DNA of 15,615 bases, from NCBI GenBank assembly GCA_023489135.1, contig JAMDCE010000103.1, forward strand, positions 4,561 through 20,175. The letters are read 5' to 3'. Positions 5,324-12,693 of this stretch are shown piece after piece; position 1 is the first letter of the stretch; every line of letters begins with the position of its first letter. This stretch comes from Chloroflexota bacterium (GTDB taxonomy: Bacteria > Chloroflexota > Chloroflexia > JAMDCE01). The position numbers and the translations under genes are program-made. The notes under the pieces were generated by a model that made no database searches, was not told the origin of the DNA, and worked only from the letters and a program-made list of their open reading frames with translations.

Positions 5324-8209
5324 CTACCTGCCCCGTTCAACAGTGAACGACTCTCCGAGCAGGATAGCATTCTCGCTCGCCTGAGGTCCTGAATCGAGCA
5401 CAGGCAGCCGTTCACCAGATTTAGCACCGTAGAATCCTATCTCCACTCGGTAATCCCCTGGAGGCGCGTCTTTCGGAACTGTTAATTCGTGCTCGTCCTT
5501 GACGATTTCGCCGGCGATCCAGCCTGTTGTTGGCCGTGAACCCTTAACTGGCTCAGCGTCCTGCTGCGCTACCACCGCATTGCCAGATCCTAACAGATGG
5601 ACGAAAACCTTGTAGCTCTGATTCATATCCTGGTGGGCCTTCCAATAGGTCGAAAGTAGCAACTTGTCTCCTGGCGCCAGCTTCCTGGCTGAGACATCGT
5701 AACCCAGAAAGAGTATCTTGCCACCCAGGTCGATCTCATATCGGTTCTGAGGCTCGGGCAGCGTGAACGTTCTTTCAGGGGCCCGAACGTCGATGGTTCC
5801 CAGATCAACCAGTGCCCCTGCCTGGTCGTCAGTCGGCCCTGTGAGGCGAGCGCGAAGGCGATACTTCCCTGATTGCAGGCTGTTCGACAGCGACAGCGGC
5901 TGATAATCCCTGACCAACTCGCCAGCGCTCCATCGATCTGTTGGATACCTGCCCCCTCCAATTGGCAATCGTGATTCCTGCACCACTACATTAGCCTCGT
6001 TCACAATTTGAAACACCACATCGTACTGCGCCCTGGGCCTTTGCCGTGCCCGCCACAGAAGATCGAGATCGAGGCGCTCCCCAGTTTGCACCTCACTTCT
6101 GGAGATATGCCATTGCCAGAGCGTCAGGTCGTTGAGATCGTACTTTGCCGTCGCTGGTAACGAACGCAAGTAGTGGTCGGTTTCGGTTTGGCCAGCCTTC
6201 AGCAAGGTCAACTGAGCCAGGGGCACTTCATCGTCGTTCCGTCCGTCAGGTTTCAAATCGGCATTCGAGGCAGGGGAATAAACGCGCGCTTTCACGTCGT
6301 ACGTCCCCGGCGGCGTGCCCAGGGGTATCGGAAAATATTGCCTATCTGTAAGGTATTCGCCTGACACCCAATGAGAGGTGCCGTACGAAGGAATCAGTGG
6401 GATATGATCTGTTTGTGCCCAGATGTGGCCTGTTCTGTCTTCCAGATAAATGACGACCCGATAATCGTCGCCAACCGCGGCCAGGCATTGCCAATACAGC
6501 TTAACATTCATTAGGCTGCCTGACACGGCCTCCGGCGGCAGCGAATAGCCGATCAGCCTGATCTTGCCGCCAAAGACTGTATCCAGCGTGCTAGGAATAT
6601 TCGGAACTCGATAGTTAGGACGTGGCTCAAGCAGATAATACAGGACTCTTCCCCCTGTGAACCACTCTTCGTCCAGCAGCAGTCCTTTGCCGTCCAACCA
6701 ACGCTTTACGATTCTGTTAGGATCGGTGAGATCTTCGCGAGACAGGACAAGCCAAGCACCGTCACGCCCAGCCGTTGCTTGACTCAAGAAGGAGGCCGTG
6801 CTCTCCTCATCGCCCAGTTCCGTTCCTTGCCAACTTAGCGCGCCCTTGTAGTATTGACCGAACGCGAAATACAGATAGCCAGGATGCAATAGGAGGACCT
6901 CGCCCTGCGATTCCCGTTCCATGACATACGAAGCCATAGAGCGGAAGTCCTCTTTGTTTATCGAAGAGGATTGGGCAGCAAGTGCGGCAATGGATGCCAC
7001 AAAGAGAAACGCACATGCGGCTAAACCGAGGATTCTGTTGGACCGCATCAAGCTGGCGAGACTGCGTGCCAGGAGGAGTAGATAGGCAGGAAGTACGACT
7101 ATGTAGTATATCTTAAGGCCCGCCCGTATGTTGGTGGATAAGGCCACAGTGATAATGTAGCCGACAATGGGCGCAGTTAGCAGGTAAAGGATACAAAAGA
7201 CTGTCCCATTCAAAGTCCGATTAATCTGGTTTTGTCCACTCTTTTCGAGGAACTGCCAGCCAATGCCAAGGAGCAGGACGAACAGAAACCCCCAGCTCGC
7301 CACCTCCGTGGAAACGGTGATCCCTGGTGCAATCCGATCCAGGTAGAGCATTGGGACAGGCACTTCTCCTACGCTGAATGTGACGTTCAAGTTCCGCAGT
7401 ATATCCAGCAACTCGACGGGCAACTGATAGTCGTGGGGAGCGCGTTGAAACTGTTGCGCGACGGCGAAGAGCCAGGGGGAGTATAAAGCTGCGATTGCGC
7501 CTTGCATAACCAGCCACTGTCGCAGGCTCACCTGGCTGCGAGCCGCGGTCGGCCCGCCAGGGCTAGGTGTAGGCTGAAAGTGCGGGAACGCCAGAAGAGC
7601 AACGTTCTCAAAGACCAGCACGAAGAACCCATAGTAATGCGACAACAGCATCAGGGTCGAGACCAGAACGTAGGCGACCGCAATTCCTAGGCTACTCTTG
7701 GACCGCCATCTGAGGTAAAGCAGCATGGAGGCAATCGCCAAGAGGCACACCAGGGCATACATTCGCGCCTCTTGAGAGTACCAGATGTGAAACGGTGAGA
7801 TAACCAGCAACGCTGCTGCCACAAAGCCGATACGCCTATCGAAAATGCGAGTGCCGAGGCGGGCAATCAAAGGGACAGACAGAGTTCCAGCCACGACTGA
7901 CACAAAACGCAATGAGAACTCGCTCGTTCCAGCGAAAGGAATCCAGGTCTGAAGAATGAGATAATGAAGCGGGGGATGATTATCCTGGCCCATAATGAAG
8001 GTGAGCAAAGATAAGACGCCAGGCTGCGAAGCAGCGAATGCGCTGAACCCTTCGTCCAGCCAGAAGCTTTGGTCACCCAGGTGCCATACGCGCAACCCAA
8101 AGGCGACTAACGTCAAGCCACCAAGCAGTAGATGAGGCAGATGGCTGATTGGAACAGCGGGAATGGCTGGACTTGTTTCTTGACGGCGAACAGGCAGTCT
8201 TACCCTCAT
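5324..8209 (-). CDS. GT39-type membrane glycosyltransferase (ArnT/PMT-like) with three C-terminal beta-sandwich repeats
   Basis: The N-terminal 410 residues form a polytopic GT-C glycosyltransferase. The first extracytoplasmic loop has the acidic catalytic motif FWLDEGFSAF (49-58; D52-E53), DNHPPLHY at 76-83 and FHIWYSQEARMY at 140-151, all typical of the PMT_2/GT39 family, which transfers sugars from polyprenyl-phosphate donors on the outer face. A soluble region (about 415-530) follows. Then come three related modules at about 544-670, 684-812 and 825-955. Each contains an L-x-x-x-Y/W-W/R strand (LYWQ, LLWR, TYWK), an S/A-GE motif (HWVSGEYLTD, RWSAGELVRD, GWIAGEIVKD) and a G-x-Y-x-x-x strand (PPGTYDVKARVY, SGKYRLRARL, PPGDYRVEIGFY). 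Length 961 is much more than the 500-600 usual for ArnT-like enzymes. No ribosome-binding site precedes ATG 8209; see the promoter entry. The acceptor is unknown. Confidence 0.86.
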   Translation of the reverse strand: MRVRLPVRRQETSPAIPAVPISHLPHLLLGGLTLVAFGLRVWHLGDQSFWLDEGFSAFAASQPGVLSLLTFIMGQDNHPPLHYLILQTWIPFAGTSEFSLRFVSVVAGTLSVPLIARLGTRIFDRRIGFVAAALLVISPFHIWYSQEARMYALVCLLAIASMLLYLRWRSKSSLGIAVAYVLVSTLMLLSHYYGFFVLVFENVALLAFPHFQPTPSPGGPTAARSQVSLRQWLVMQGAIAALYSPWLFAVAQQFQRAPHDYQLPVELLDILRNLNVTFSVGEVPVPMLYLDRIAPGITVSTEVASWGFLFVLLLGIGWQFLEKSGQNQINRTLNGTVFCILYLLTAPIVGYIITVALSTNIRAGLKIYYIVVLPAYLLLLARSLASLMRSNRILGLAACAFLFVASIAALAAQSSSINKEDFRSMASYVMERESQGEVLLLHPGYLYFAFGQYYKGALSWQGTELGDEESTASFLSQATAGRDGAWLVLSREDLTDPNRIVKRWLDGKGLLLDEEWFTGGRVLYYLLEPRPNYRVPNIPSTLDTVFGGKIRLIGYSLPPEAVSGSLMNVKLYWQCLAAVGDDYRVVIYLEDRTGHIWAQTDHIPLIPSYGTSHWVSGEYLTDRQYFPIPLGTPPGTYDVKARVYSPASNADLKPDGRNDDEVPLAQLTLLKAGQTETDHYLRSLPATAKYDLNDLTLWQWHISRSEVQTGERLDLDLLWRARQRPRAQYDVVFQIVNEANVVVQESRLPIGGGRYPTDRWSAGELVRDYQPLSLSNSLQSGKYRLRARLTGPTDDQAGALVDLGTIDVRAPERTFTLPEPQNRYEIDLGGKILFLGYDVSARKLAPGDKLLLSTYWKAHQDMNQSYKVFVHLLGSGNAVVAQQDAEPVKGSRPTTGWIAGEIVKDEHELTVPKDAPPGDYRVEIGFYGAKSGERLPVLDSGPQASENAILLGESFTVERGR

Positions 8210-8217
8210 GGTTGCTT

Positions 8218-8246
8218 AGTATATCAGATGGTCGCATTGGTAGAAA
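8218..8246 (-). promoter_or_regulatory. Candidate extended -10 promoter giving a near-leaderless GT39 mRNA
   Basis: Read on the minus strand, TATACT (8218-8223) is preceded by TGA (8224-8226), matching the extended -10 pattern TGn-TATAnT. The hexamer at 17 bp spacing (8241-8246, TTTCTA) is a poor -35, as is common with extended -10 promoters. Transcription would begin near 8211, only about two bases before ATG 8209, which would explain the missing ribosome-binding site. Confidence 0.4.
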
Positions 8247-8351
8247 GGCTGAATGGCTCCCACTATTTCGGCCTCTGCCCGTCGACCTCCGAAGTGGACG
8301 GAACGATTGTTACGGCGATGCTGAGGATTCTTGTGCCGTCGCTTACAGGAC

Positions 8352-8371
8352 AGCCAGGATGCTATCTGGCT
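8352..8371 (-). other. Short stem-loop downstream of the HdeD gene
   Basis: The arms AGCCAG (8352-8357) and CTGGCT (8366-8371) pair perfectly around an 8-base loop, starting 33 bases after the HdeD stop codon on the minus strand. No T-run follows, so at best it is a weak or factor-assisted transcript end. The rest of 8210-8403 between the two minus-strand genes shows nothing else beyond the candidate promoter near 8218. Confidence 0.28.
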
Positions 8372-8403
8372 CTGGGAAACGAAAGAAGAGTTGCCGAACG
8401 CCG

Positions 8404-8937
8404 CTAGCGTCTGCTCTGCAATTGATAGCCGTTTACCAACTGCAGGAATCCGAACACAAGGGCGTATGCCGCGATGACTTGTATGACTGTCAATACATCG
8501 CTATCCCGAATTGATATGAGCAGCAACCCGAAGAGCACAGATATGCCTCCGCTCGAGAACATCAGCCAATCAGATGATGGAATGGCAGCGATGATTTTGA
8601 AGAAGCCAGTGATAATGGCCCAGATAGCGATGGCAAAGATCAGGATTAATGAAGTGACTCCAGTCCAGAACATGACTAATAAACCCACTACTATGCCGAC
8701 CACACCCTCGATGAGATGCGACCACCACGGGGTTCCTTGTTGCATTGCCCTGACTGTTGAAATGATTGCCAATATGCCATCCACCAATACATAGACGCCG
8801 AATAGCACGACCAGTATCTTCAACGTGAACAGTGCGAACGCTGGCCAAATGAGAACTGCCAGGCCAAACACGATGGCTACAATGCCACGCAGTACTGGCG
8901 CCCACCAGTTTTCCGCTTGCACAGCAGGAGCCGCCAT
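8404..8937 (-). CDS. HdeD family (DUF308) membrane protein
   Basis: The product is 177 aa with six membrane helices. The pairs form three copies of the family's repeat: WWAPVLRGIVAIVFGLAVLI (11-30), WWSHLIEGVVGIVVGLLVMF (71-90) and WLMFSSGGISVLFGLLLI (124-141), each with W, a glycine and an F/V-G-L turn. In enteric bacteria HdeD is an acid-resistance membrane protein; the biochemical role of the wider family is not settled. ATG 8937 is chosen because GGAG at 8945-8948 lies 7 bases upstream. The frame stays open further upstream to 9081, but that stretch codes for a charged, non-conserved sequence and would be leader. The gene is downstream of a ferritin-like stress protein on the same strand, with a terminator-like hairpin between, so it probably has its own promoter. 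Confidence 0.85.
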   Translation of the reverse strand: MAAPAVQAENWWAPVLRGIVAIVFGLAVLIWPAFALFTLKILVVLFGVYVLVDGILAIISTVRAMQQGTPWWSHLIEGVVGIVVGLLVMFWTGVTSLILIFAIAIWAIITGFFKIIAAIPSSDWLMFSSGGISVLFGLLLISIRDSDVLTVIQVIAAYALVFGFLQLVNGYQLQSRR

Positions 8938-9083
8938 ATATTCTCTCCTTCCAGTTTCTTCACTCCGTTGTAAGCGTCCACCTCGAAGCCTGAACCGAAC
9001 GGTTTGGATGAGGCCAACCTGCGCCAGCGCATCTCCAGACTTCGCGTTAACGCTTGTTGTCCGCTGCATTTCCAGAAGCATAA

Positions 9084-9112
9084 TCTATGCCAATGGCCGT
9101 TTTCACTACAAT
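9084..9112 (-). promoter_or_regulatory. Weak candidate promoter upstream of the HdeD gene
   Basis: On the minus strand TTGTAG (9107-9112) and TAGATT (9084-9089) are separated by 17 bp. The -35 matches consensus at 3 of 6 positions and the -10 at 4 of 6. It lies just after the terminator-like hairpin of the preceding gene and would give an untranslated leader of about 140 bases. This is suggestive only. Confidence 0.22.
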
Positions 9113-9124
9113 GTAGAGAGCGGC

Positions 9125-9158
9125 TAAGAAGACGCGGAGGGAGCTAGGTCCCTCCGCG
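9125..9158 (-). terminator. Probable intrinsic terminator of the ferritin-like gene
   Basis: A perfect 10-bp GC-rich stem, CGCGGAGGGA (9133-9142) and TCCCTCCGCG (9149-9158), has a 6-base loop. On the minus strand it is followed by TCTTCTTA (9125-9132), a pyrimidine-rich though not pure T tract. On the plus strand no T-run follows. It lies about 80 bases beyond the stop codon at 9239. Confidence 0.6.
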
Positions 9159-9196
9159 CGGCTCACCACACGGTACGTCAGCGGTTCCTATGCAAG

Positions 9197-9219
9197 GTGC
9201 GGGACCGAGCGCCCCGCAC
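9197..9219 (-). other. Second stem-loop in the 3' region of the ferritin-like gene
   Basis: The arms GTGCGGG (9197-9203) and CCCGCAC (9213-9219) pair perfectly across a 9-base loop, 20 bases after the stop codon. No T tract follows. With the stronger hairpin at 9133-9158 it makes up the recognisable content of the roughly 300-base gap between HdeD and the ferritin-like gene; it may protect the mRNA 3' end. Confidence 0.35.
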
Positions 9220-9238
9220 GATAGTTCATCCGATTGGG

Positions 9239-9742
9239 CTACGCGGCCTTCCGCATCGGAGCCGCCATCTCGATGACGTTCCTGATTCGACGGCGCGCCC
9301 GTTCAACGAAGGCAAGATTGTCGGCAAGGCAGGACTCGATTAGCGCGCCCACACTGTAGTGGCCGGTGATGTCGGCCATCGCTGTCAAAGCCGCGTATTC
9401 CCCGATGTGGAGGTGCATCAGCTGGCTGGCCTTGGAAGCCACGTAGAGGGCCTTCGCCAGCGGCTGCTGTATCTCGTTGAGTTCCCTTCGGAAGTCCTCA
9501 AGGAAGACCTCGTGAAGTCGGCTGCTGGGAGTAATAGGCTGCTTACCGATGAGCTTGAAACAATGGTCGAGCGTATTGATGGTCTTGTCCTCCAGGAAAA
9601 CCCAGGAGTCCAGGGTCTCCTTGATGTCTGGGTCCTGGGCGGCCTGGCTCATCTCCTGAAATATGTGCTTCGCGCGCTCTTCGCGCTGCCGGACATCGCT
9701 GAGCAGCCACACGAACAAATCTTGTGGAGTTTGAACTGGCAT
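9239..9742 (-). CDS. Ferritin-like DUF892/YciF-type stress protein (divergent)
   Basis: The product is a 167-residue, almost all-helical, soluble protein. The start LFVWLLSDVRQREERA (9-24), the second helix with FLEDKTINTLDHCFKLIG (49-66), and the third and fourth helices (HLHIGEYAALTAMADITGH, then IESCLADNLAFVERARRRI) follow the four-helix layout of the YciF/DUF892 ferritin-like family, implicated in stress responses. Several expected metal ligands differ: the usual E-H-Y-E of helix three appears as M-H-L-H, and H-x-E-E-T of helix two as F-L-E-D-K, so iron binding is uncertain. ATG 9742 is well supported by GGAGGAG at 9749-9755, 6 bases upstream. The frame stays open to 9892 but upstream codons look like leader. 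The gene lies 194 bases after the MFS gene and is followed by a terminator-like hairpin, suggesting its own transcript. Confidence 0.65.
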   Translation of the reverse strand: MPVQTPQDLFVWLLSDVRQREERAKHIFQEMSQAAQDPDIKETLDSWVFLEDKTINTLDHCFKLIGKQPITPSSRLHEVFLEDFRRELNEIQQPLAKALYVASKASQLMHLHIGEYAALTAMADITGHYSVGALIESCLADNLAFVERARRRIRNVIEMAAPMRKAA

Positions 9743-9769
9743 CTTTATCTCCTCCGTAATCTGAGTTGA

Positions 9770-9786
9770 ACCGGTGACGCACCGGT
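9770..9786 (-). promoter_or_regulatory. Perfect 17-bp palindrome in the leader of the ferritin-like gene
   Basis: ACCGGTG (9770-9776) and CACCGGT (9780-9786) are inverted around ACG, 28 bases upstream of ATG 9742. It could be the operator of a dimeric regulator or an mRNA hairpin just before the ribosome-binding site. No clear -35/-10 pair is visible nearby, so the choice is open. Confidence 0.4.
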
Positions 9787-9936
9787 AGGTACGCGCTTGA
9801 CGAAGATGCAAGAAGTGTGCCTCCACCCCCCCATCCTGCGTGCCGACGGCAATCGCATCAAAGGGCCTAGGAATCTGCGTTGCAGGGGCCACGCTTTGCT
9901 TGAACGCTGTGGGGTCTCGGGAATTGCCATCCAGCG

Positions 9937-11139
9937 TTACTTGCCACTTGAAGGCCGCGACGCCCGACCAAAAACGCGCCCCCGTTCCTTCGACACTAAG
10001 GCAACCAGCCCAAAGATTGCCGCAACAGCAGCAATCAGGAATATGTTGCTGTATCCGACGAACTGCACCAATAAACCCATAACTATGGCGCCAGCCCCCA
10101 CGCCCATATCGAAGGCCGCCGTGAAATAGCCCATCGCCGTACCGCGGTTTGGGCCATCAACTCGATCCACGGCCAATGCCATCAGCGCTGGCTGCGACGC
10201 ACCGAATCCTAGGCCGAAAAGAAGGCCAACCAGAACCAACGCGAAAAGAGTGCCCGACAAAGCAAGAACTACCAAGCCGGCAGCCATCAGGACGATTCCT
10301 GGTACGAGCACTGCGCCCCGTCCGTACAGATCTGACACACGACCAAAAAGGGGGCGACTGAGGAGAAGCACGATGGCGAAGACAGTAAAGAACAAACCTG
10401 GATTGTCGACGCCAAATCCTTTGGCGTACAGAGGTAAGAACGCAGAAATGGAGCCATAGCTAATAGTGACGAGAAACGCGACGATAGCAGGGGAAATGGC
10501 TTCTGAGCTAAAAGACGATGTCTTTGGCTTGGCATGAACCTCAGCAGGCTCATTTCTAGCTCGTCGGGTCTCAGGGACAGCCAGACCTGTAATGACGGCA
10601 ATCAAAGCGAGGACAGCGCACACGAGAAACAGGGTGGTAAACGACTGACTGTTGATGATAGCCATCCCGAGCGCTGGGCCAACGGCCATCGCGAGGTTGG
10701 AGGACACTCCGAAATAACCGATAGCTTCACCGCGACGCGCGGGCGGCGCAATATCGGCGATCAAGGTGGTCAAGGTGGTAGTGGAAGCTGCCCAGGCTAT
10801 CCCCTGCAAGAAGCGGACGGCCACCATGGACGGAATAGTTGTCGCAAAGAGATACAAAGCCATGGCGATGAAAGAGCCTGCTAATCCAGCTAACAAGATG
10901 ACCCGTCGTCCACGTCGGTCGGACTGGATGCCGATCAGTGGCCTGAACGCGACCGATGTTATAGTAACCGATCCAAGCACCAAGCCGACATCGGCCGCGT
11001 GACCACCAATTTGGAGAACGTAAACCGGCAGTGTTGGAATCAGTAGGTAGAAACCAATAAAGCTGATTAGGGTGGTTAAGCATATAAGGAGGAAGTTTCG
11101 TGTAAAAAGCGTATCTTCTCTTGCGACAGGTGTTGCCAT
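9937..11139 (-). CDS. 12-TM major facilitator superfamily transporter
   Basis: The 400-residue product has twelve hydrophobic segments in two halves with a charged middle loop (about 190-215). MFS motif A is clear between helices 2 and 3 (GIQSDRRGRR, 70-79), with a weaker copy in the second half (GRVSDLYGRG, 266-275). RFLQGIAWAASTTT (109-122) corresponds to the conserved helix-4 arginine/glycine motif and GYFGVSSNLAMAVGPALG (141-158) to motif C of drug:H+ antiporters, so export is likely. GGAG at 11144-11147 lies 4 bases before ATG 11139. It starts 66 bases after the lipoprotein adaptor gene, on the same strand and with no terminator between, so it is probably the last gene of the MarR efflux operon. 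It could be a sugar or drug exporter; the substrate is not determinable. Confidence 0.88.
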   Translation of the reverse strand: MATPVAREDTLFTRNFLLICLTTLISFIGFYLLIPTLPVYVLQIGGHAADVGLVLGSVTITSVAFRPLIGIQSDRRGRRVILLAGLAGSFIAMALYLFATTIPSMVAVRFLQGIAWAASTTTLTTLIADIAPPARRGEAIGYFGVSSNLAMAVGPALGMAIINSQSFTTLFLVCAVLALIAVITGLAVPETRRARNEPAEVHAKPKTSSFSSEAISPAIVAFLVTISYGSISAFLPLYAKGFGVDNPGLFFTVFAIVLLLSRPLFGRVSDLYGRGAVLVPGIVLMAAGLVVLALSGTLFALVLVGLLFGLGFGASQPALMALAVDRVDGPNRGTAMGYFTAAFDMGVGAGAIVMGLLVQFVGYSNIFLIAAVAAIFGLVALVSKERGRVFGRASRPSSGK

Positions 11140-11205
11140 TTCGCTCCTACGACGCTACAGATTCGCAGATAGACGCGTTGCAAAGTAGCGGATTGAAAGA
11201 TGCAC

Positions 11206-12612
11206 TCACTGCTTCACAACCACGCCGTCGCCATCTTTGAGGTCGGCGGTGCCAATCACGACCTTGTCTCCGGCTGTGAGGCCCGATTTCACCTCGACGT
11301 TCTGCCCGTCGCTTATCCCCAGCTCAACCTTTTGCTGGCGGGCTTTGCCATCAGCGACGACGAACACAGTATTGTTGGCGCCGTTTTTGACGACAGCTTG
11401 CTGGGGCACTGCTAGCACACCCTGTTTTGCATCAAGGTTGATGCTCACCTTTGCAAACATTCCCGCCCTTAGTTTGCCTTCTTGATCCTTAAGTGAAACC
11501 TTTGCTGTGAAAGTACGTGTTCGAGGATCGACAGCAGGAGAAACGCTGGAAATGGTTCCTGCGAATGAACTATCGGGATATGCTGACACAGTTATCGAAA
11601 CTGGCTGTCCAACACGAATCTGTCCGGCGCGCGCTTCCTCTATCGATACCGCTACCTCAAGATCAGATGAAATAATGCTCAATATTGGCACTTGAGGATT
11701 TGCCAGCGCGCCAACTGACAAGAATTTATCAGAAACAACGCCATCTACGGGAGCGACGATGTTTGTCTCGGCTAGCTGTGTGTTTACAAGGTCTATGTTA
11801 GCTTGAGCTTGTTTCACCCCCGCTGCCGCTGCATCGAAATCGTTCTTGGTAAAGGGATTCTTGGCCAGGTCTAATTGTGCTTGCGCTGCATCTACTGCTG
11901 CTTGTGCCTGATCCAGTTGTTCTTTGGTAGCTCCGGCCTTTAACTCGGCAAGGCGTGCCTCAGCCAGTTTAACTTGCTCGTAGGCTGTTCCCGATTGAGC
12001 TTCTTTCATATCCTTGGTGAACACTGCTTGACCGAAGGCAACGGCTTTGCTGCCAATCATTGCATCGGCCTGAGCCTGTACGGCGTAGAGTTGGTTCTTC
12101 GCTACCCGCACTGCGGTCTCGGCTTCGTCGAGCTGTTCTGGCGTCGGACCCGCCTTCAATTGAGCCAGCCTTGCTTGCGCTGCTCTCGAATTGGCCTCTG
12201 CCTGCGCTAGCGTCTCATCTCGAGGTCCAGCTTCCAACTGTGCCTGTTTGGCTTTGGCTGCTGCTAGACCTGCTTCAGCCTGCTTTAGCTGTGCTTCCAG
12301 GCTGGCTCTATCAAGATGGCCGATAACCTCTCCTGCCTTCACTTTGCTGCCGACGTCGACGCTGAGTTCCTCGATTCGCCCCATGGATTTGGTCGAGAGG
12401 CTGATTTGCGCTTTGGGCTTGACGTCGCCTGTATAGCTTAAGGATGAGGCGATGCTGCCGGGCTTGACCTCAACTACCTGGACAGGAACTGCCGCTTGCG
12501 CTGCAGGCTGTGTGTTTCCTGAATTTGATGGCCCATTCGAAGTGCAAGCAGAAACTTGTATAGATAGCAGCAAGACTCCAGTAAGAATTCCGATCAATCG
12601 CTTATTGTTCAA
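11206..12612 (-). CDS. Lipoprotein efflux adaptor (HlyD/RND membrane-fusion family) with repetitive coiled coil
   Basis: The 468-residue protein begins with a lipoprotein signal ending in the lipobox VSAC (Cys23). The lipoyl half-motifs at about 65-101 and 280-315 flank a long alanine/glutamine-rich helical hairpin (104-280). Within it a unit of the form L-x-AG-x-x-x-E-x-L-x-x-A recurs at about 126, 152 and 224. Beta-barrel and membrane-proximal domains follow (316-395 and 396-468; e.g. SPAVDPRTRTFTAKV). Such adaptors link an inner-membrane pump to extracytoplasmic space. The start is TTG, supported by GGAGG at 12619-12623, 6 bases upstream. No MacB-type ABC or RND pump is in the window; candidate partners are the MFS gene 66 bases downstream and the EmrB-like pump 81 bases upstream. 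As a lipoprotein it would sit on the outer face of the cytoplasmic membrane. Confidence 0.88.
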   Translation of the reverse strand: MNNKRLIGILTGVLLLSIQVSACTSNGPSNSGNTQPAAQAAVPVQVVEVKPGSIASSLSYTGDVKPKAQISLSTKSMGRIEELSVDVGSKVKAGEVIGHLDRASLEAQLKQAEAGLAAAKAKQAQLEAGPRDETLAQAEANSRAAQARLAQLKAGPTPEQLDEAETAVRVAKNQLYAVQAQADAMIGSKAVAFGQAVFTKDMKEAQSGTAYEQVKLAEARLAELKAGATKEQLDQAQAAVDAAQAQLDLAKNPFTKNDFDAAAAGVKQAQANIDLVNTQLAETNIVAPVDGVVSDKFLSVGALANPQVPILSIISSDLEVAVSIEEARAGQIRVGQPVSITVSAYPDSSFAGTISSVSPAVDPRTRTFTAKVSLKDQEGKLRAGMFAKVSINLDAKQGVLAVPQQAVVKNGANNTVFVVADGKARQQKVELGISDGQNVEVKSGLTAGDKVVIGTADLKDGDGVVVKQ

Positions 12613-12661
12613 GATTCACCTCCGATTCGTGTTCGTAATCAGCACCTTAATGACCGTGAAT

Positions 12662-12691
12662 CCCTGTCGCGCCCTGTCGCGCCCTGTCGCG
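12662..12691. repeat. Three exact tandem copies of a 10-bp unit
   Basis: CCCTGTCGCG is repeated three times without mismatch at 12662-12671, 12672-12681 and 12682-12691 (CGCGACAGGG on the minus strand). The block starts two bases after the stop codon of the EmrB-like gene and lies about 50 bases before the start of the adaptor gene. It could be a slippage-prone repeat or an iterated binding site. Confidence 0.9.
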
Positions 12692-12693
12692 AA

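Noticed and set aside
8938..9081. N-terminal extension of the HdeD protein
   Set aside because: The strong ribosome-binding site is at 8945-8948 and family homology begins at MAAPAVQAENWW; the upstream codons look like leader.
9359..9769. Open frame antisense to the ferritin-like gene
   Set aside because: It mirrors the codon pattern of the real gene, whose start has a strong ribosome-binding site.
9820..9833. Run of seven C (G on the minus strand) near the ferritin-like leader
   Set aside because: A single homopolymer with no matching guanine tracts for a quadruplex and outside any supported coding frame.
9743..9892. N-terminal extension of the ferritin-like protein
   Set aside because: GGAGGAG at 9749-9755 fixes the start at 9742; the extension resembles no family member and includes a palindrome more likely to be regulatory.
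12662..12691. Possible CRISPR or iteron array
   Set aside because: The three copies are directly adjacent with no spacers, only 10 bp long, and no cas or replication gene is near.
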